A stretch of 39,616 nucleotides of DNA from an uncultured Eubacteriales bacterium (GTDB lineage: Bacteria > Bacillota > Clostridia > Christensenellales > Aristaeellaceae), in the NCBI GenBank assembly GCA_902777335.1, contig CACYTF010000030.1:1-39616 (forward strand). The letters run 5' to 3'. The notes beneath the pieces were generated by a model. It was not told the origin of the DNA. It saw nothing but the letters and a program-made list of their open reading frames with translations, and did not search any database. Position numbers and translations under genes: made by a program. Below, piece after piece: positions 1-7,689 of the stretch (position 1 is the first letter of the stretch; each line of letters starts with the position of its first letter).

Positions 1-375
1 GATTTCGTTTTTCACGATTTCTTCCTGAGCGTATCCCAGCTTGACCAGATTCCTGAGCAGGAGCGGTTCGCCGCACAGCATTTTGAAGCCGGTGCTTTCG
101 ATCAGGGCGAACACCTCGCCGTCGATGTCCTCTCCGATATCGGCCCGGGTCAATCCCCATTCGGCAAAGGCCAGTATGGCATCGAACTTCGCCCAGGGCT
201 TGTCCGTCCGGAGCTTTTTCAGTGCCCGTTCGTATACCTTGCCTTGCAGCAGCTGCTTTTTGCAGTCGATGACTTTTTCATCATCGTCCGGCAGCTTCAT
301 GTATTCCTTCAGCGTCCTAAGCCGCACTTCCGGGTTTGCTTCCTCCAGCAGCCATGCCAGAATCGTATGATCCAT
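1..375 (-). CDS. Helical-repeat protein of unknown role (partial, C-terminus beyond window)
   Basis: The open frame reads leftward from an ATG at 375 for 125 codons and runs off the window edge, so the C-terminus is missing. AGGAGG lies 5-10 nt before the ATG and fixes the start. The protein opens MDHTILAWLLEEANPEVRLR and continues as short amphipathic helices. This resembles clostridial proteins loosely annotated as alpha-toroid or HEAT-like (squalene-cyclase-like or 'NifH-like' names in databases). No catalytic motif is visible in the part present. It is the last visible gene of a minus-strand run with a methyltransferase and two acetyltransferases, 31 nt after the methyltransferase. The function is unknown and the family link is a weak inference. 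Confidence 0.7.
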   Translation of the reverse strand, partial: MDHTILAWLLEEANPEVRLRTLKEYMKLPDDDEKVIDCKKQLLQGKVYERALKKLRTDKPWAKFDAILAFAEWGLTRADIGEDIDGEVFALIESTGFKMLCGEPLLLRNLVKLGYAQEEIVKNEI

Positions 376-406
376 ACTTCTCCTCCTTCCGGTTGAAAGC
401 CCTTCG

Positions 407-1123
407 TCAGTTCCTTCTGACATAGATCAGCACAAAGTTCAGTATCCTGTCCAGCCCTTTCCGCAGATATTCCCTGTCGCGGATGCCGTATTCATGCCCT
501 GTGTCGAACCACTCCTGCCAGGCGATATCAAAGCATTCCGCTTCCTTCACGGTGATATCGCACGCTCCGCCGCATTCGTTTTTCAGGAGTTCTTCCCACC
601 AGGCCACCGTTTTGAACAGCTGCGCGTCGTCCCCTTCGGCCCACGTTTCAAACAGCTGCTTCAAGTCACTCTCTGGCTGTTCCATTAATCCCGGAACAGC
701 GATCATCACATAACCGCCTGATTTGACAAACGGCAGGATCTTTTCGGCAAATACGCCTTCCCTGCAGCCGAAGTAATGATAGGCGTCAACGCTGACAATC
801 GCGTCAAAGTATTCATGGGCAAAAGGCATATCCATGGCGTCGCCGTGGATTGGAATGACCCGGTCCTCCAGATGGCTGTCACGAATCCTCCGGTAGTTTT
901 CCGTTGCGGGAATCCACAGATCATAGGCGTACACAGTATCCGCGTCTGTTTCATGGGCGAGAAAAATGGAGGTCAGGGCAAAGCCGCATCCCAGATCCAG
1001 CGTCCGGTGAAACCGGGCGTCCGCCGGTTTTCTGCGAATCAGTTCATCCAGCAGGCGGAATGAATTCGGCCCCATCAGATAGTCCTTTGTGAAGTATTGC
1101 CGGTATTTCTCGATGTTGCTCAT
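407..1123 (-). CDS. Class I SAM-dependent methyltransferase
   Basis: This 238-residue protein has the SAM-binding motif I LDLGCGFA at residues 42-49. A motif II-like acidic stretch (VYAYDLW) follows, then an IVSVDAYHYFG segment at the motif IV position. It fits the Methyltransf_11/25 type of small-molecule methyltransferase, probably cytoplasmic. The substrate cannot be read from the sequence. The ATG at 1123 is preceded by AAGGAG, which overlaps the stop codon of the upstream double-GNAT gene (6-nt gap), so the two are translationally coupled. Neighbouring acetyltransferases suggest a small group-transfer operon, for example drug or metabolite modification, but this is inference. Confidence 0.88.
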   Translation of the reverse strand: MSNIEKYRQYFTKDYLMGPNSFRLLDELIRRKPADARFHRTLDLGCGFALTSIFLAHETDADTVYAYDLWIPATENYRRIRDSHLEDRVIPIHGDAMDMPFAHEYFDAIVSVDAYHYFGCREGVFAEKILPFVKSGGYVMIAVPGLMEQPESDLKQLFETWAEGDDAQLFKTVAWWEELLKNECGGACDITVKEAECFDIAWQEWFDTGHEYGIRDREYLRKGLDRILNFVLIYVRRN

Positions 1124-1129
1124 TTTCGT

Positions 1130-2137
1130 TTACTCCTTTTCGCTCAACTGAATCCTGTAATACAGATCGTCCCCGGAAAACGCCGCTTCGCCCCGATTCT
1201 CTTTCCGGTCATACAGCACAAATCCCACGCGCTCATAGTTTTTCGGGGCAATCAGGTTGCTGTTCGTCCGCACGCGGATCTCCTTCAGCCCTTCATATTC
1301 CCGGACGCGGCGGAGCGCCTCCGCGAGCTGCGCTTTGCCGAAGCCGTTACCCTTGTAAGCCGTTATGATGGCATTGTGTCCGATCTCCACATATTCCGGC
1401 CGGTTCCTGGGGTCCCAGCTGATAAAGCCGATGGGCTCCCCGTGGAAGCAGGTGACGAAACCGTACCTTTCCGCAATCCGGGGATGGTCGAAAAAGAAAT
1501 CATCCGTTTCTCTCCAGTTCCCGTCCCAACACCGCGCGCAGCGCTCGTCAAAGGAATACGCATCCTTCAATATGCCGTACATGATGCCCCTGTCAAAATC
1601 CGTAAGCTTTCGGAAGGACAGCACCGCGCGAATCCATTCCTCCCGCGTGATGGCAAAGGCCCAGGAAATCATATTCTTCGGGTCCGGATATTCCTTCACC
1701 TTCTTCATGCCGTTGGCCAGGGCCGTGCGCCAGGAGCCCTCGTTGGTGTACTTCATGTAGGAATACAGCGCGTTGTACTTCGTGTTCAGAAACGCCCAGT
1801 CCCGCACGGCCCGGGCCGCCTCCTTCGCAAAGCCCCGCCGCCAGTATTGCTTGTGGATGTGATACCCGATCTCTGGCAGCGTTTTCCCGTCGATGTTCTG
1901 CAGGGTGATGCCGCAGTCCCCGATGAATGCCCCGGTCTCCTTCAGCACCACCGCCCACAGGCCGAAGCCGTATTGGGCGTAGTTTTCCAGGTTCCAGTCG
2001 ATCCAGCGCCGGGTGCGGGCCTCGTCAAAGGGCGCGGGATAGTGCGCCATCGTCTCCGGGTCGGATACGATTTCGTAGAGGGCGTCAAAGTCGTCCGGGG
2101 TGTATTCCCGCAGGCGTAAGCGTTCGGTTTCGATCAT
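1130..2137 (-). CDS. Tandem GNAT N-acetyltransferase (two fused acetyltransferase domains)
   Basis: The 335-residue protein contains two GNAT domains. The first (about residues 1-165) begins MIETERLRLREYTPDDFDAL, typical of RimJ/RimL-type acetyltransferases, and has the acetyl-CoA pyrophosphate loop WRRGFAKEA. The second (about 175-335) carries YKGNGFGKAQL and ends with the usual NYERVGF segment. The ATG at 2137 overlaps the stop of the upstream GNAT gene in an ATGA arrangement and is preceded by GGGAGGG, which favours this start over longer readings of the frame. Single-domain GNATs are about 150-180 residues, so this is a true fusion. Substrates are unknown. The first domain suggests protein N-termini or amino sugars only by family precedent. 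Confidence 0.85.
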   Translation of the reverse strand: MIETERLRLREYTPDDFDALYEIVSDPETMAHYPAPFDEARTRRWIDWNLENYAQYGFGLWAVVLKETGAFIGDCGITLQNIDGKTLPEIGYHIHKQYWRRGFAKEAARAVRDWAFLNTKYNALYSYMKYTNEGSWRTALANGMKKVKEYPDPKNMISWAFAITREEWIRAVLSFRKLTDFDRGIMYGILKDAYSFDERCARCWDGNWRETDDFFFDHPRIAERYGFVTCFHGEPIGFISWDPRNRPEYVEIGHNAIITAYKGNGFGKAQLAEALRRVREYEGLKEIRVRTNSNLIAPKNYERVGFVLYDRKENRGEAAFSGDDLYYRIQLSEKE

Positions 2138-3081
2138 TGTATTCCCTCCCGCTTCCAGAACGTCCAATGGATGCCCTTTCCATACCCGAGCTTTTCGTAG
2201 AACGGATCTCCGCCGCCGGTCATGTGGGTGGCGCCCAGGGCCTTCATCCGGTGATAGTGCCGGCTCAGCGCCGCGGCCGCCAGCCCGCGCCTGCGGTGAT
2301 CCGGGTGGGTGCACAGGGGCTCCATATAGGCCAGCTTGTTTTCCGGCACCCACCACATGCCGGAGAAGCACACATATTCTCCGCTTTCATCGGCGATGAT
2401 CACGTCGTATTCGTGGGTGGAATGGGGCGCGGGCGCGGTCATCGGGCCGATGACGCCCTTGTAGGACTTGGCGGGCGTCCAGTCCATGGAGCGGTCCTCC
2501 TGCGCCCAGCCCTCAAAGGGCGCTTGATCGCCGTGGCCGAAGCCGTACCAGAAGAGCTTCGCCAGCTTGAAGCCGTCCGCGTCCTTCGGGTCCACAAAGC
2601 GATAGCCCTCGGGCAGCGGATGATCCAACGCGTTCCGGAAGTCGAAGTTCCGGTCCTCATATTCCTCCGTCTTGACGAACCCGCGCTTCGCCGCCGCTTC
2701 CATCAGGTATTCCTGGCCGTTGAAGAGCACCAGCCGCTGCTTGCCGTCGAAATTCGGCATGGCGGTGACGGCGTAATCCACCAGCTCGTCCGCCAGGCAT
2801 TCGTATCCCCTCCGGACGCTGAAAAAGATGTCCGTCACCGGCGCTTCATAAAACACGAAAGCGACCACCCTGTCCCCGTCCAGCCACAGCCGATCCAGAA
2901 AGCTGTAGGACTGATCCATCCAGGAGGATTGCAGGGCGTACTCAAAGAACGGCGCCGCCACGCCGCTGCCCGTCTCCCGGTCATAGATGTCCGTCAGGAA
3001 ATCCCAGACCAGGTTGACGTCCGACAAAAGCTGAAATTGCTTCGTGGTGATGTGCGTGTATTTCGCGTTGTCCGCCTGCAT
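2134..3081 (-). CDS. GNAT family N-acetyltransferase with long N-terminal region
   Basis: The protein has 315 residues. Its C-terminal GNAT domain shows the acetyl-CoA-binding signature PDHRRRGLAAAAL at about residues 260-272, then FYEKLGYGKG. The N-terminal 150 residues are probably a second, degenerate GNAT-like fold. The ATG at 3081 is chosen because a -10 box lies at 3112-3117. An in-frame TTG at 3123 would sit upstream of the expected transcription start. AAGGAAGTGG precedes the ATG. The gene is first in a minus-strand operon and its stop overlaps the next start by four bases. The substrate is unknown. Confidence 0.85.
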   Translation of the reverse strand: MQADNAKYTHITTKQFQLLSDVNLVWDFLTDIYDRETGSGVAAPFFEYALQSSWMDQSYSFLDRLWLDGDRVVAFVFYEAPVTDIFFSVRRGYECLADELVDYAVTAMPNFDGKQRLVLFNGQEYLMEAAAKRGFVKTEEYEDRNFDFRNALDHPLPEGYRFVDPKDADGFKLAKLFWYGFGHGDQAPFEGWAQEDRSMDWTPAKSYKGVIGPMTAPAPHSTHEYDVIIADESGEYVCFSGMWWVPENKLAYMEPLCTHPDHRRRGLAAAALSRHYHRMKALGATHMTGGGDPFYEKLGYGKGIHWTFWKREGIQ

Positions 3082-3111
3082 GCCGTCCACTTCCTTCGGG
3101 TTGATGGTATC

Positions 3112-3140
3112 ATTATACTTCAAAAGCGGGCGACAGTAAA
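3112..3140 (-). promoter_or_regulatory. Sigma-A promoter of the GNAT/methyltransferase operon
   Basis: Reading the minus strand, TTTACT (3140-3135) is followed after exactly 17 nt by a perfect TATAAT (3117-3112). The predicted transcription start near 3105 leaves a leader of about 24 nt before the ATG at 3081. Confidence 0.75.
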
Positions 3141-3171
3141 GAAATCGGCATTACAATTCTTCGGGTTTTTT

Positions 3172-3190
3172 CCCATACCGGTGGTATGGG
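3172..3190. promoter_or_regulatory. Perfect palindrome in divergent intergenic region (possible operator)
   Basis: CCCATACC and GGTATGGG form 8-bp perfect arms around a 3-nt centre. It lies between the divergent GNAT operon and the first secreted beta-helix gene, 32 bp behind the GNAT -35 box and about 40 bp ahead of the TTTAAGG promoter element. A T-run precedes it on the plus strand. In the minus orientation it is followed by an A-run, so it is not a normal terminator on either strand. An operator is the likelier reading. Confidence 0.45.
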
Positions 3191-3230
3191 TTGGCGCGAT
3201 TCTCACAAATCCCACATCAATCGCAAATGC

Positions 3231-3263
3231 TTCAAGCTTTGTTTAAGGGTTCTGCGCTATGAT
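3231..3263 (+). promoter_or_regulatory. TTTAAGG-type activated promoter, copy A
   Basis: TTCAAG (3231-3236) and TTTAAGG (3242-3248) are spaced by 11 bp. A -10 box TATGAT (3258-3263) follows 9 nt after the second half-site. The same layout precedes the tannase-like gene and the second beta-helix gene. An 11-bp direct repeat over the -35 region is the arrangement used by OmpR/PhoB-type response regulators. No such regulator gene is visible in the window. Confidence 0.6.
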
Positions 3264-3311
3264 GTGTCCATCAAGCGGGGAACGCCCCGCGAAGACCATG
3301 GAGGGATGAAC

Positions 3312-5375
3312 ATGAAAAAGCTGATCAGTATTCTGTTGATTGTTAGTATGCTGCTCACCGGGCTGGCGGCATGGGCCGAGGAGAGCGGCCAGCCGCCTGA
3401 GCCGCCCACCGGCGCCATGGGCGAACCCCCGCAGGGCGGACCCGGCGGAACGCCCCCCGAAGGCTTCCCCGAGGGCATGACGCCTCCGGACGGCATGGGC
3501 GAGCCCCCGCAGGGAGGTCCCGGCGGCCCCGGCGGAAACCCGCCTGAAGGCGCTCCCGGCGACGCGCCGGGCGGACAGCAGAGCCAGGCGGAGGGGCAGC
3601 TCGGCTCCTGGTCGATGGGCGGCACCGACGCCGACTCCATCGGCGGCGACGACTACGCCTACGACGCCGCGCTGTACGTCACCTCCGACGGCATCGACGC
3701 GGAAAAGTCCGCCACCCAGCGCATCGCCTCCGGCGAATACGACGACACCGGCGCGTCCGGCATCGTCATCGACGACAGTGAATCCGGCCACAACGGCATA
3801 CTGGTGGTGGACGCGGACTACACCATCACCGGCGCGACCATCGACCTTGTGACCGACGCCGACGGCACCGACACCTGCGACTTCTCCGGCAAGGGCACCG
3901 CCGTCGCCGCCTTCGGCAGCGGGGCGAACGTCACCATTGAGGATTCCACGATCCACACCGCGGGCGTGGCCACCATGCCGGTCTTCGCCGACGACGGCGC
4001 GACCGTGACGTTTAAGAACAGCACCCTGCAATCCGACGGCGGCACGCTGAGCGCGGACTACCTGAACACGCCTTCCCAGACGCTGATGGTGGCCCCGCCG
4101 TGGATCCTGGGCATCATGGGCACCTCCCGGGGCTCCAACATGATGGGCCGGGACACCACCACCAACGTGATCGACAGCGAGACCTCCGCGGGCGCGTGGG
4201 CGGTGCTGTCCACCGACGCGGGCGACGACATGTATTTGAACGTGTACAACAGTTCCCTGACGCTGAACAACGCCGACGAGAGCGCCGCCGCGCCGCTGCA
4301 GGCCGAGGGCGGGCAGATATCCGAGACGCTGGACAACCCCTACACCGTCAACTATGGCACCGGCTACGGCACCTATGTGATCGGCAACGCCGTGGAGACC
4401 TTCGCCGGCGGGACGATCAACGTGGGCACCTACGCCACCATATTTACCGGCGGCAGCGCCACCTACACGGCGCTGGAGGCGGGGGAGACCTACGAATTGA
4501 AGAACCACGCGGGCGAGACCACCGCGACCTACGAGGCCACCGAGGACAAGGTCACCGAGATCCACTCCGACACCTTCGGCTTCATGGCGCACCAGAACGC
4601 CAACGCGATTACCATCGAGAAGGGTACCGTCGTGGACACGGGCTATGCCACCTTCCTGGTGAAGTCCGGTTCCTCCAACGAGACGCTGACCGCCACCGTG
4701 GACGGCGCGAGCATCACCAACGGCGGCGTGCTGATCCAGGTGATGGACAACGACGACGCCACCAACGGCGGCATGATGGACGCCGACGACCCGGAGAACA
4801 CCAACGGCGGAAGCCAGAACTTCAAGCCGTACCACACGGAGGACGCGGGCTTCGACACCTCCGAGGCGGCGGCGGGCAACACCGCGCAGACCTTCGCGTT
4901 CACAAACGGCGACTACACCGGCAACATCTACAACGCCTCCGGCAGCGACGGGCTGGAAGGCAGCGTGCTAAACGTGACCTTCGGCGAGGGCGCGGCCTAC
5001 AGCGGCGCGATTGCCTCCACTTCCGCCATCCACGTGACCTATGCGGGCTCCCAGGCCGTGAAGGCCAACGGCGGCTATGCCTTTGACGACGCCGACGCGG
5101 CCGCGGTCTTCGCGGAAGAGTATCAGAACACGTCCTTCACCATCGAGGAATACTGGTCCATCGGCCAGGTGGCCAATCTGGTGAACGCCAACGGCGGCAA
5201 CGAGATAGACGTCACCCTGACCGGCGACGCCGTGTGGAACGTGACCGGCACCTCCCTGATCGCCGCGCTGACCATAGAGGACGGCGCGCGGGTGATCGTG
5301 CCCGAGGGCGTCACCCTGACCGTAAACGGCGTGGACTACACCGGTTGCACGCTGACCGCCGGTATGATATCGTAA
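3312..5375 (+). CDS. Secreted beta-helix-like protein with Pro/Gly/Glu-rich N-terminus
   Basis: The 687-residue product begins with a clear signal peptide (MKKLISILLIVSMLLTGLAA, then WAEES). A low-complexity stretch of PPEG, GEPPQGG and TPPDGM units follows at residues 27-90. The remainder is Asp/Thr/Gly-rich short beta-strand repeats with phrases such as NVTIEDSTI and TVTFKNSTL, typical of right-handed beta-helix or carbohydrate-binding repeat proteins (DUF4353-like naming). No sortase motif, LysM or SLH anchor is seen, so it is probably released or held by its Pro/Gly-rich region. The ATG at 3312 follows GGAGG by 7 nt and is preferred over an ATG two codons earlier. It is homologous in layout to the protein at 9944-11368 and shares its promoter element. 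The role is unknown; surface or matrix glycan binding is inference. Confidence 0.85.
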   Translation: MKKLISILLIVSMLLTGLAAWAEESGQPPEPPTGAMGEPPQGGPGGTPPEGFPEGMTPPDGMGEPPQGGPGGPGGNPPEGAPGDAPGGQQSQAEGQLGSWSMGGTDADSIGGDDYAYDAALYVTSDGIDAEKSATQRIASGEYDDTGASGIVIDDSESGHNGILVVDADYTITGATIDLVTDADGTDTCDFSGKGTAVAAFGSGANVTIEDSTIHTAGVATMPVFADDGATVTFKNSTLQSDGGTLSADYLNTPSQTLMVAPPWILGIMGTSRGSNMMGRDTTTNVIDSETSAGAWAVLSTDAGDDMYLNVYNSSLTLNNADESAAAPLQAEGGQISETLDNPYTVNYGTGYGTYVIGNAVETFAGGTINVGTYATIFTGGSATYTALEAGETYELKNHAGETTATYEATEDKVTEIHSDTFGFMAHQNANAITIEKGTVVDTGYATFLVKSGSSNETLTATVDGASITNGGVLIQVMDNDDATNGGMMDADDPENTNGGSQNFKPYHTEDAGFDTSEAAAGNTAQTFAFTNGDYTGNIYNASGSDGLEGSVLNVTFGEGAAYSGAIASTSAIHVTYAGSQAVKANGGYAFDDADAAAVFAEEYQNTSFTIEEYWSIGQVANLVNANGGNEIDVTLTGDAVWNVTGTSLIAALTIEDGARVIVPEGVTLTVNGVDYTGCTLTAGMIS

Positions 5376-5393
5376 TCACAACGGAGGGTGCCT

Positions 5394-5516
5394 ATGTCCG
5401 TCAACCGCAAAATCGCCGAGGCGCTGGAGAAGCTGACCTTTGAGCAGCGCGAGGTGGATTATCACCACCACACCTACGAGGAGGATATAGGTTATACAAG
5501 CGTGTACATGGAGTAG
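5394..5516 (+). pseudogene. Short ORF, probable 5' remnant of a gene cut by a repeat
   Basis: Forty codons start at an ATG 18 nt after the preceding stop, with GGAGG correctly placed 5-6 nt upstream. The product begins MSVNRKIAEALEKLTFEQRE. Its stop codon TAG is formed by the first bases of the TAGGGGCGGC repeat at 5514. This suggests the repeat entered a longer gene and supplied the stop. The opening resembles many short phage-type or DUF proteins, but nothing can be assigned. It could still be a real small protein translated with the upstream gene. Confidence 0.4.
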
Positions 5517-5589
5517 GGGCGGCGATGTGCCGCCCGCCGGGAAGTACGATGCGTTTCGTACCCGGGCGGGCGGCCATTGGCCGCCCCTA
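5514..5589. repeat. GC-rich palindromic repeat (TAGGGGCGGC...GCCGCCCCTA)
   Basis: The ends TAGGGGCGGC and GCCGCCCCTA are a perfect 10-bp inverted pair. Inside are GGGCGGC/GCCGCCC hairpins and a GTACGA/TCGTAC stem. A partial copy of the same left end is at 32481-32507. It is non-coding and appears to be a dispersed REP/MITE-like element. Confidence 0.75.
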
Positions 5590-5599
5590 CACATGCTTC

Positions 5600-5650
5600 A
5601 TGGGTTTACATGGGGACAGATACAGTAGAACCGTCCCCATGTAAACCCAT
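5600..5650. repeat. REP palindrome R1 (GGGGAC family)
   Basis: Perfect 18-bp arms, ending in CATGGGGAC and GTCCCCATG, surround a 15-nt loop (AGATACAGTAGAACC). Other members are at 9187, 9760, 9799, 15909, 18250, 32533, 35387 and 39507. Confidence 0.85.
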
Positions 5651-5656
5651 ACCGAT

Positions 5657-5699
5657 GCTGTAATCCATTACAGCTTCATTTAAGGTTCGCGGGTATAAT
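5657..5699 (+). promoter_or_regulatory. TTTAAGG-type activated promoter, copy B, with palindrome
   Basis: TTACAG (5668-5673) and TTTAAGG (5679-5685) are 11 bp apart, and a perfect TATAAT (5694-5699) follows after 8 nt. The upstream half-site is part of the palindrome GCTGTAATCCATTACAGC (5657-5674; 8-bp arms, 2-nt centre). The tannase-like gene starts 43 nt downstream of the -10. Confidence 0.65.
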
Positions 5700-5741
5700 G
5701 GAACCACCGACCGGGATCATGATAAGAAAGGATGAGACAAG

Positions 5742-7529
5742 ATGAAAAAGACGATCGCGATGCTGATGAGCGTTTTGATGCTGGCGTCCCTGTTCTCCGG
5801 CATGGCCTTTGCCGAAGAAACCGCGCCCGCGAAGATCGACATGACCAAATGGCAGTATGAGGCCGCGGACGACGTGTACTGGCAGGTGGGGTTTTCCTAC
5901 GCGGCCAATCCCGCGGACAGCGGCTATGAGACGATGGGCGTATTCGTGCCCGGCGCGTACTTCACGGCCACGGACAACGGCGACGGCACCTGGACCTGCG
6001 CGGTGAACGCAGAAGGGACTGTCGGCGCGTACACCGCCGAAACCGCGCCGCTGGTGATTCCCGTGAACACGCCCGGCTATTCCGCCATGAGCGCGCCGAC
6101 GGGCTACGACAGCGCCATCGGCTACGGCTCGGTTTCGGACTATACCCGTGAGGGCATCATCGTCATCGTCGCCGGGGCCCGGGGCCGCGACGCGGGCGCG
6201 CCGGCGGGCGTGACGGACTTCAAGGCGGCGATCCGCTATACCCGCTACAATTCTGACCGGCTCCCCGGCGACATGGACAGCGTCTTCTCCTTCGGCATGA
6301 GCGGCGGCGGCGCCCAGAGCGCGCTGCTCGGCGCGACAGGCGACAGCGACCTGTACACGCCCTATCTTCAGGCCATCGGCGCGGTCATGGACCAGAGCGA
6401 CGCCGTGAAGGGCAGCATGTGCTGGTGCCCGATCACGAACCTGGACATCGCGGACGAGGCCTACGAGTGGAACATGGGAAACACCCGCTCCGGCCTCACG
6501 GACGCGGAGCAGGCGTATTCCGACGGCATGGCGCTGGCCTTCGCGGCGTACATCAACGATCTGGGCCTGACGGACGCGGCGGGGAACGCGCTGACGCTTA
6601 CCGAGAGCGCAGACGGCATCTGGCAGAGCGGCAGCTATTACGACTACGTCAAGCGGGTGGTCGAGACCTCGCTGGAGCACTTTTTGAGCGACAATGAGTT
6701 CCCCTATACCGCTTCCTCCTCCGGCGGCTTCGGCGGCGGACGCGGCGGCTTTGGCGGCGGCATGGGACGCCCCGACAACGGCCAGAGGCCGGACTTCGCA
6801 GACGGCGAGAAGCCGGACTTCGCAAACGGAGAGCTGCCCGAGGGCTTTGGCCCGGGCATGGAGGGAACAAGCTTTGAGGCGATGGACGGCATCGCCCGCA
6901 CGGAGTCCGAATCGTCCGCGCTGTCGCTCAGCGGCACCTATGAAACGAAGCAGGACTACATCGACGCGCTGAACGCGAACGGCGAATGGGTGAGTTGGGA
7001 CGAGGCCACCAACACCGTGACAATCACCAGCGTGGCCGCCTTCACCCAGGCGCTGAAGAACGCCTCGAAGGGAATTGCCGCCTTTGACCAGCTGGACGCC
7101 GGGCAGGGCGAGAACACGCTGTTCGGCTACGGCGACGGCAGCGGCGCACACTTCGACGCGATACTGGCCGAGCTGGTCTCGGGCAGCGACTATGCCCAGG
7201 CCTTCGCCGACGACCTGGCCAAAACCGACGCCCTCGGCAACACGGTGGACGTGCGCGTGAACATGTACAACCCCATGTACTACCTCTCCCCGGCCTGTGC
7301 GGGCTACGGCACCAGCACGCCCGCCACCTTCTGGCGCATCCGCACCGGCATCAATCAGGGCGACACGGCGCTGTGCACCGAGATCGACCTCGCCCTCGCC
7401 GCGGCGGCGTACAGCGACGACACGCAGGTGGACTTTGAGAGCGTCTGGGGCAAGGGTCACACGATGGCCGAGCGGACCGGTTCCTCCACCGACAACTTCA
7501 TTGCGTGGGTGCATGAATGTATGCAGTAA
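5742..7529 (+). CDS. Secreted tannase-like alpha/beta hydrolase (subtype A tannase family)
   Basis: The 595-residue protein has a signal peptide (residues 1-24, ending AFA-EE). The serine-hydrolase elbow GMSGG places the nucleophile at Ser187. WRIRTGINQGDT near residue 541 and GKGHTMAE with His573 match the Asp and His of bacterial tannases. It should cleave ester bonds of galloyl or related phenolic esters outside the cell; the exact substrate is inferred from family. Between the core halves, residues 325-372 form a Gly-rich then PDF/GE repeat linker (GGFGGGRGGFGGG, RPDFADGEKPDF). This is reminiscent of the Pro/Gly/Glu regions of the two neighbouring secreted proteins. The start ATG follows AAGGA. 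It shares the TTTAAGG promoter layout with those two genes. Confidence 0.82.
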   Translation: MKKTIAMLMSVLMLASLFSGMAFAEETAPAKIDMTKWQYEAADDVYWQVGFSYAANPADSGYETMGVFVPGAYFTATDNGDGTWTCAVNAEGTVGAYTAETAPLVIPVNTPGYSAMSAPTGYDSAIGYGSVSDYTREGIIVIVAGARGRDAGAPAGVTDFKAAIRYTRYNSDRLPGDMDSVFSFGMSGGGAQSALLGATGDSDLYTPYLQAIGAVMDQSDAVKGSMCWCPITNLDIADEAYEWNMGNTRSGLTDAEQAYSDGMALAFAAYINDLGLTDAAGNALTLTESADGIWQSGSYYDYVKRVVETSLEHFLSDNEFPYTASSSGGFGGGRGGFGGGMGRPDNGQRPDFADGEKPDFANGELPEGFGPGMEGTSFEAMDGIARTESESSALSLSGTYETKQDYIDALNANGEWVSWDEATNTVTITSVAAFTQALKNASKGIAAFDQLDAGQGENTLFGYGDGSGAHFDAILAELVSGSDYAQAFADDLAKTDALGNTVDVRVNMYNPMYYLSPACAGYGTSTPATFWRIRTGINQGDTALCTEIDLALAAAAYSDDTQVDFESVWGKGHTMAERTGSSTDNFIAWVHECMQ

Positions 7530-7554
7530 TGTGAAACGGAAAATATTCACATTA
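7527..7554. promoter_or_regulatory. Inverted repeat across tannase stop codon (terminator or operator)
   Basis: TAATGTGAA and TTCACATTA are perfect 9-bp arms separated by 10 nt. The left arm begins with the TAA stop codon of the tannase-like gene. It is AT-rich and lacks a T-run, so a weak terminator or an operator for the downstream MATE gene are both possible. Confidence 0.45.
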
Positions 7555-7623
7555 TAACGCCGACAATCTTAATAATCTGTGTGATAGAATAACCATAAGC
7601 GGAATACATGTGGCACGATACAT

Positions 7624-7662
7624 GCGATACACCTTCGCAGATACGATACGGCGGTGTATCGC
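7624..7662 (+). promoter_or_regulatory. Hairpin in leader of MATE gene
   Basis: GCGATACACC and GGTGTATCGC are perfect 10-bp arms with a 19-nt loop that itself contains further GATAC repeats. A short T-rich stretch follows, then the GGAGG ribosome site 13 nt later. It could be an attenuator, operator or RNA thermometer-like leader structure. Confidence 0.45.
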
Positions 7663-7689
7663 GTATTTATATTTTGGAGGTCATGCCCC

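Noticed and set aside
2138..2371. Longer N-terminus of the double-GNAT gene (start at 2371)
   Set aside because: The extension lies inside the upstream GNAT gene in another frame and lacks homology; the ATGA overlap with GGGAGGG defines the start at 2137.
3243..4835. 530-codon open frame antisense to the first beta-helix gene
   Set aside because: It is rich in Val, Gly, Arg and His from the GC-rich complement, has no ribosome site, and the plus strand has a signal peptide and domain pattern. Long antisense frames of this kind also cover 5676-7550, 7681-9759, 20194-22386, 26235-28457 and 31240-32565.
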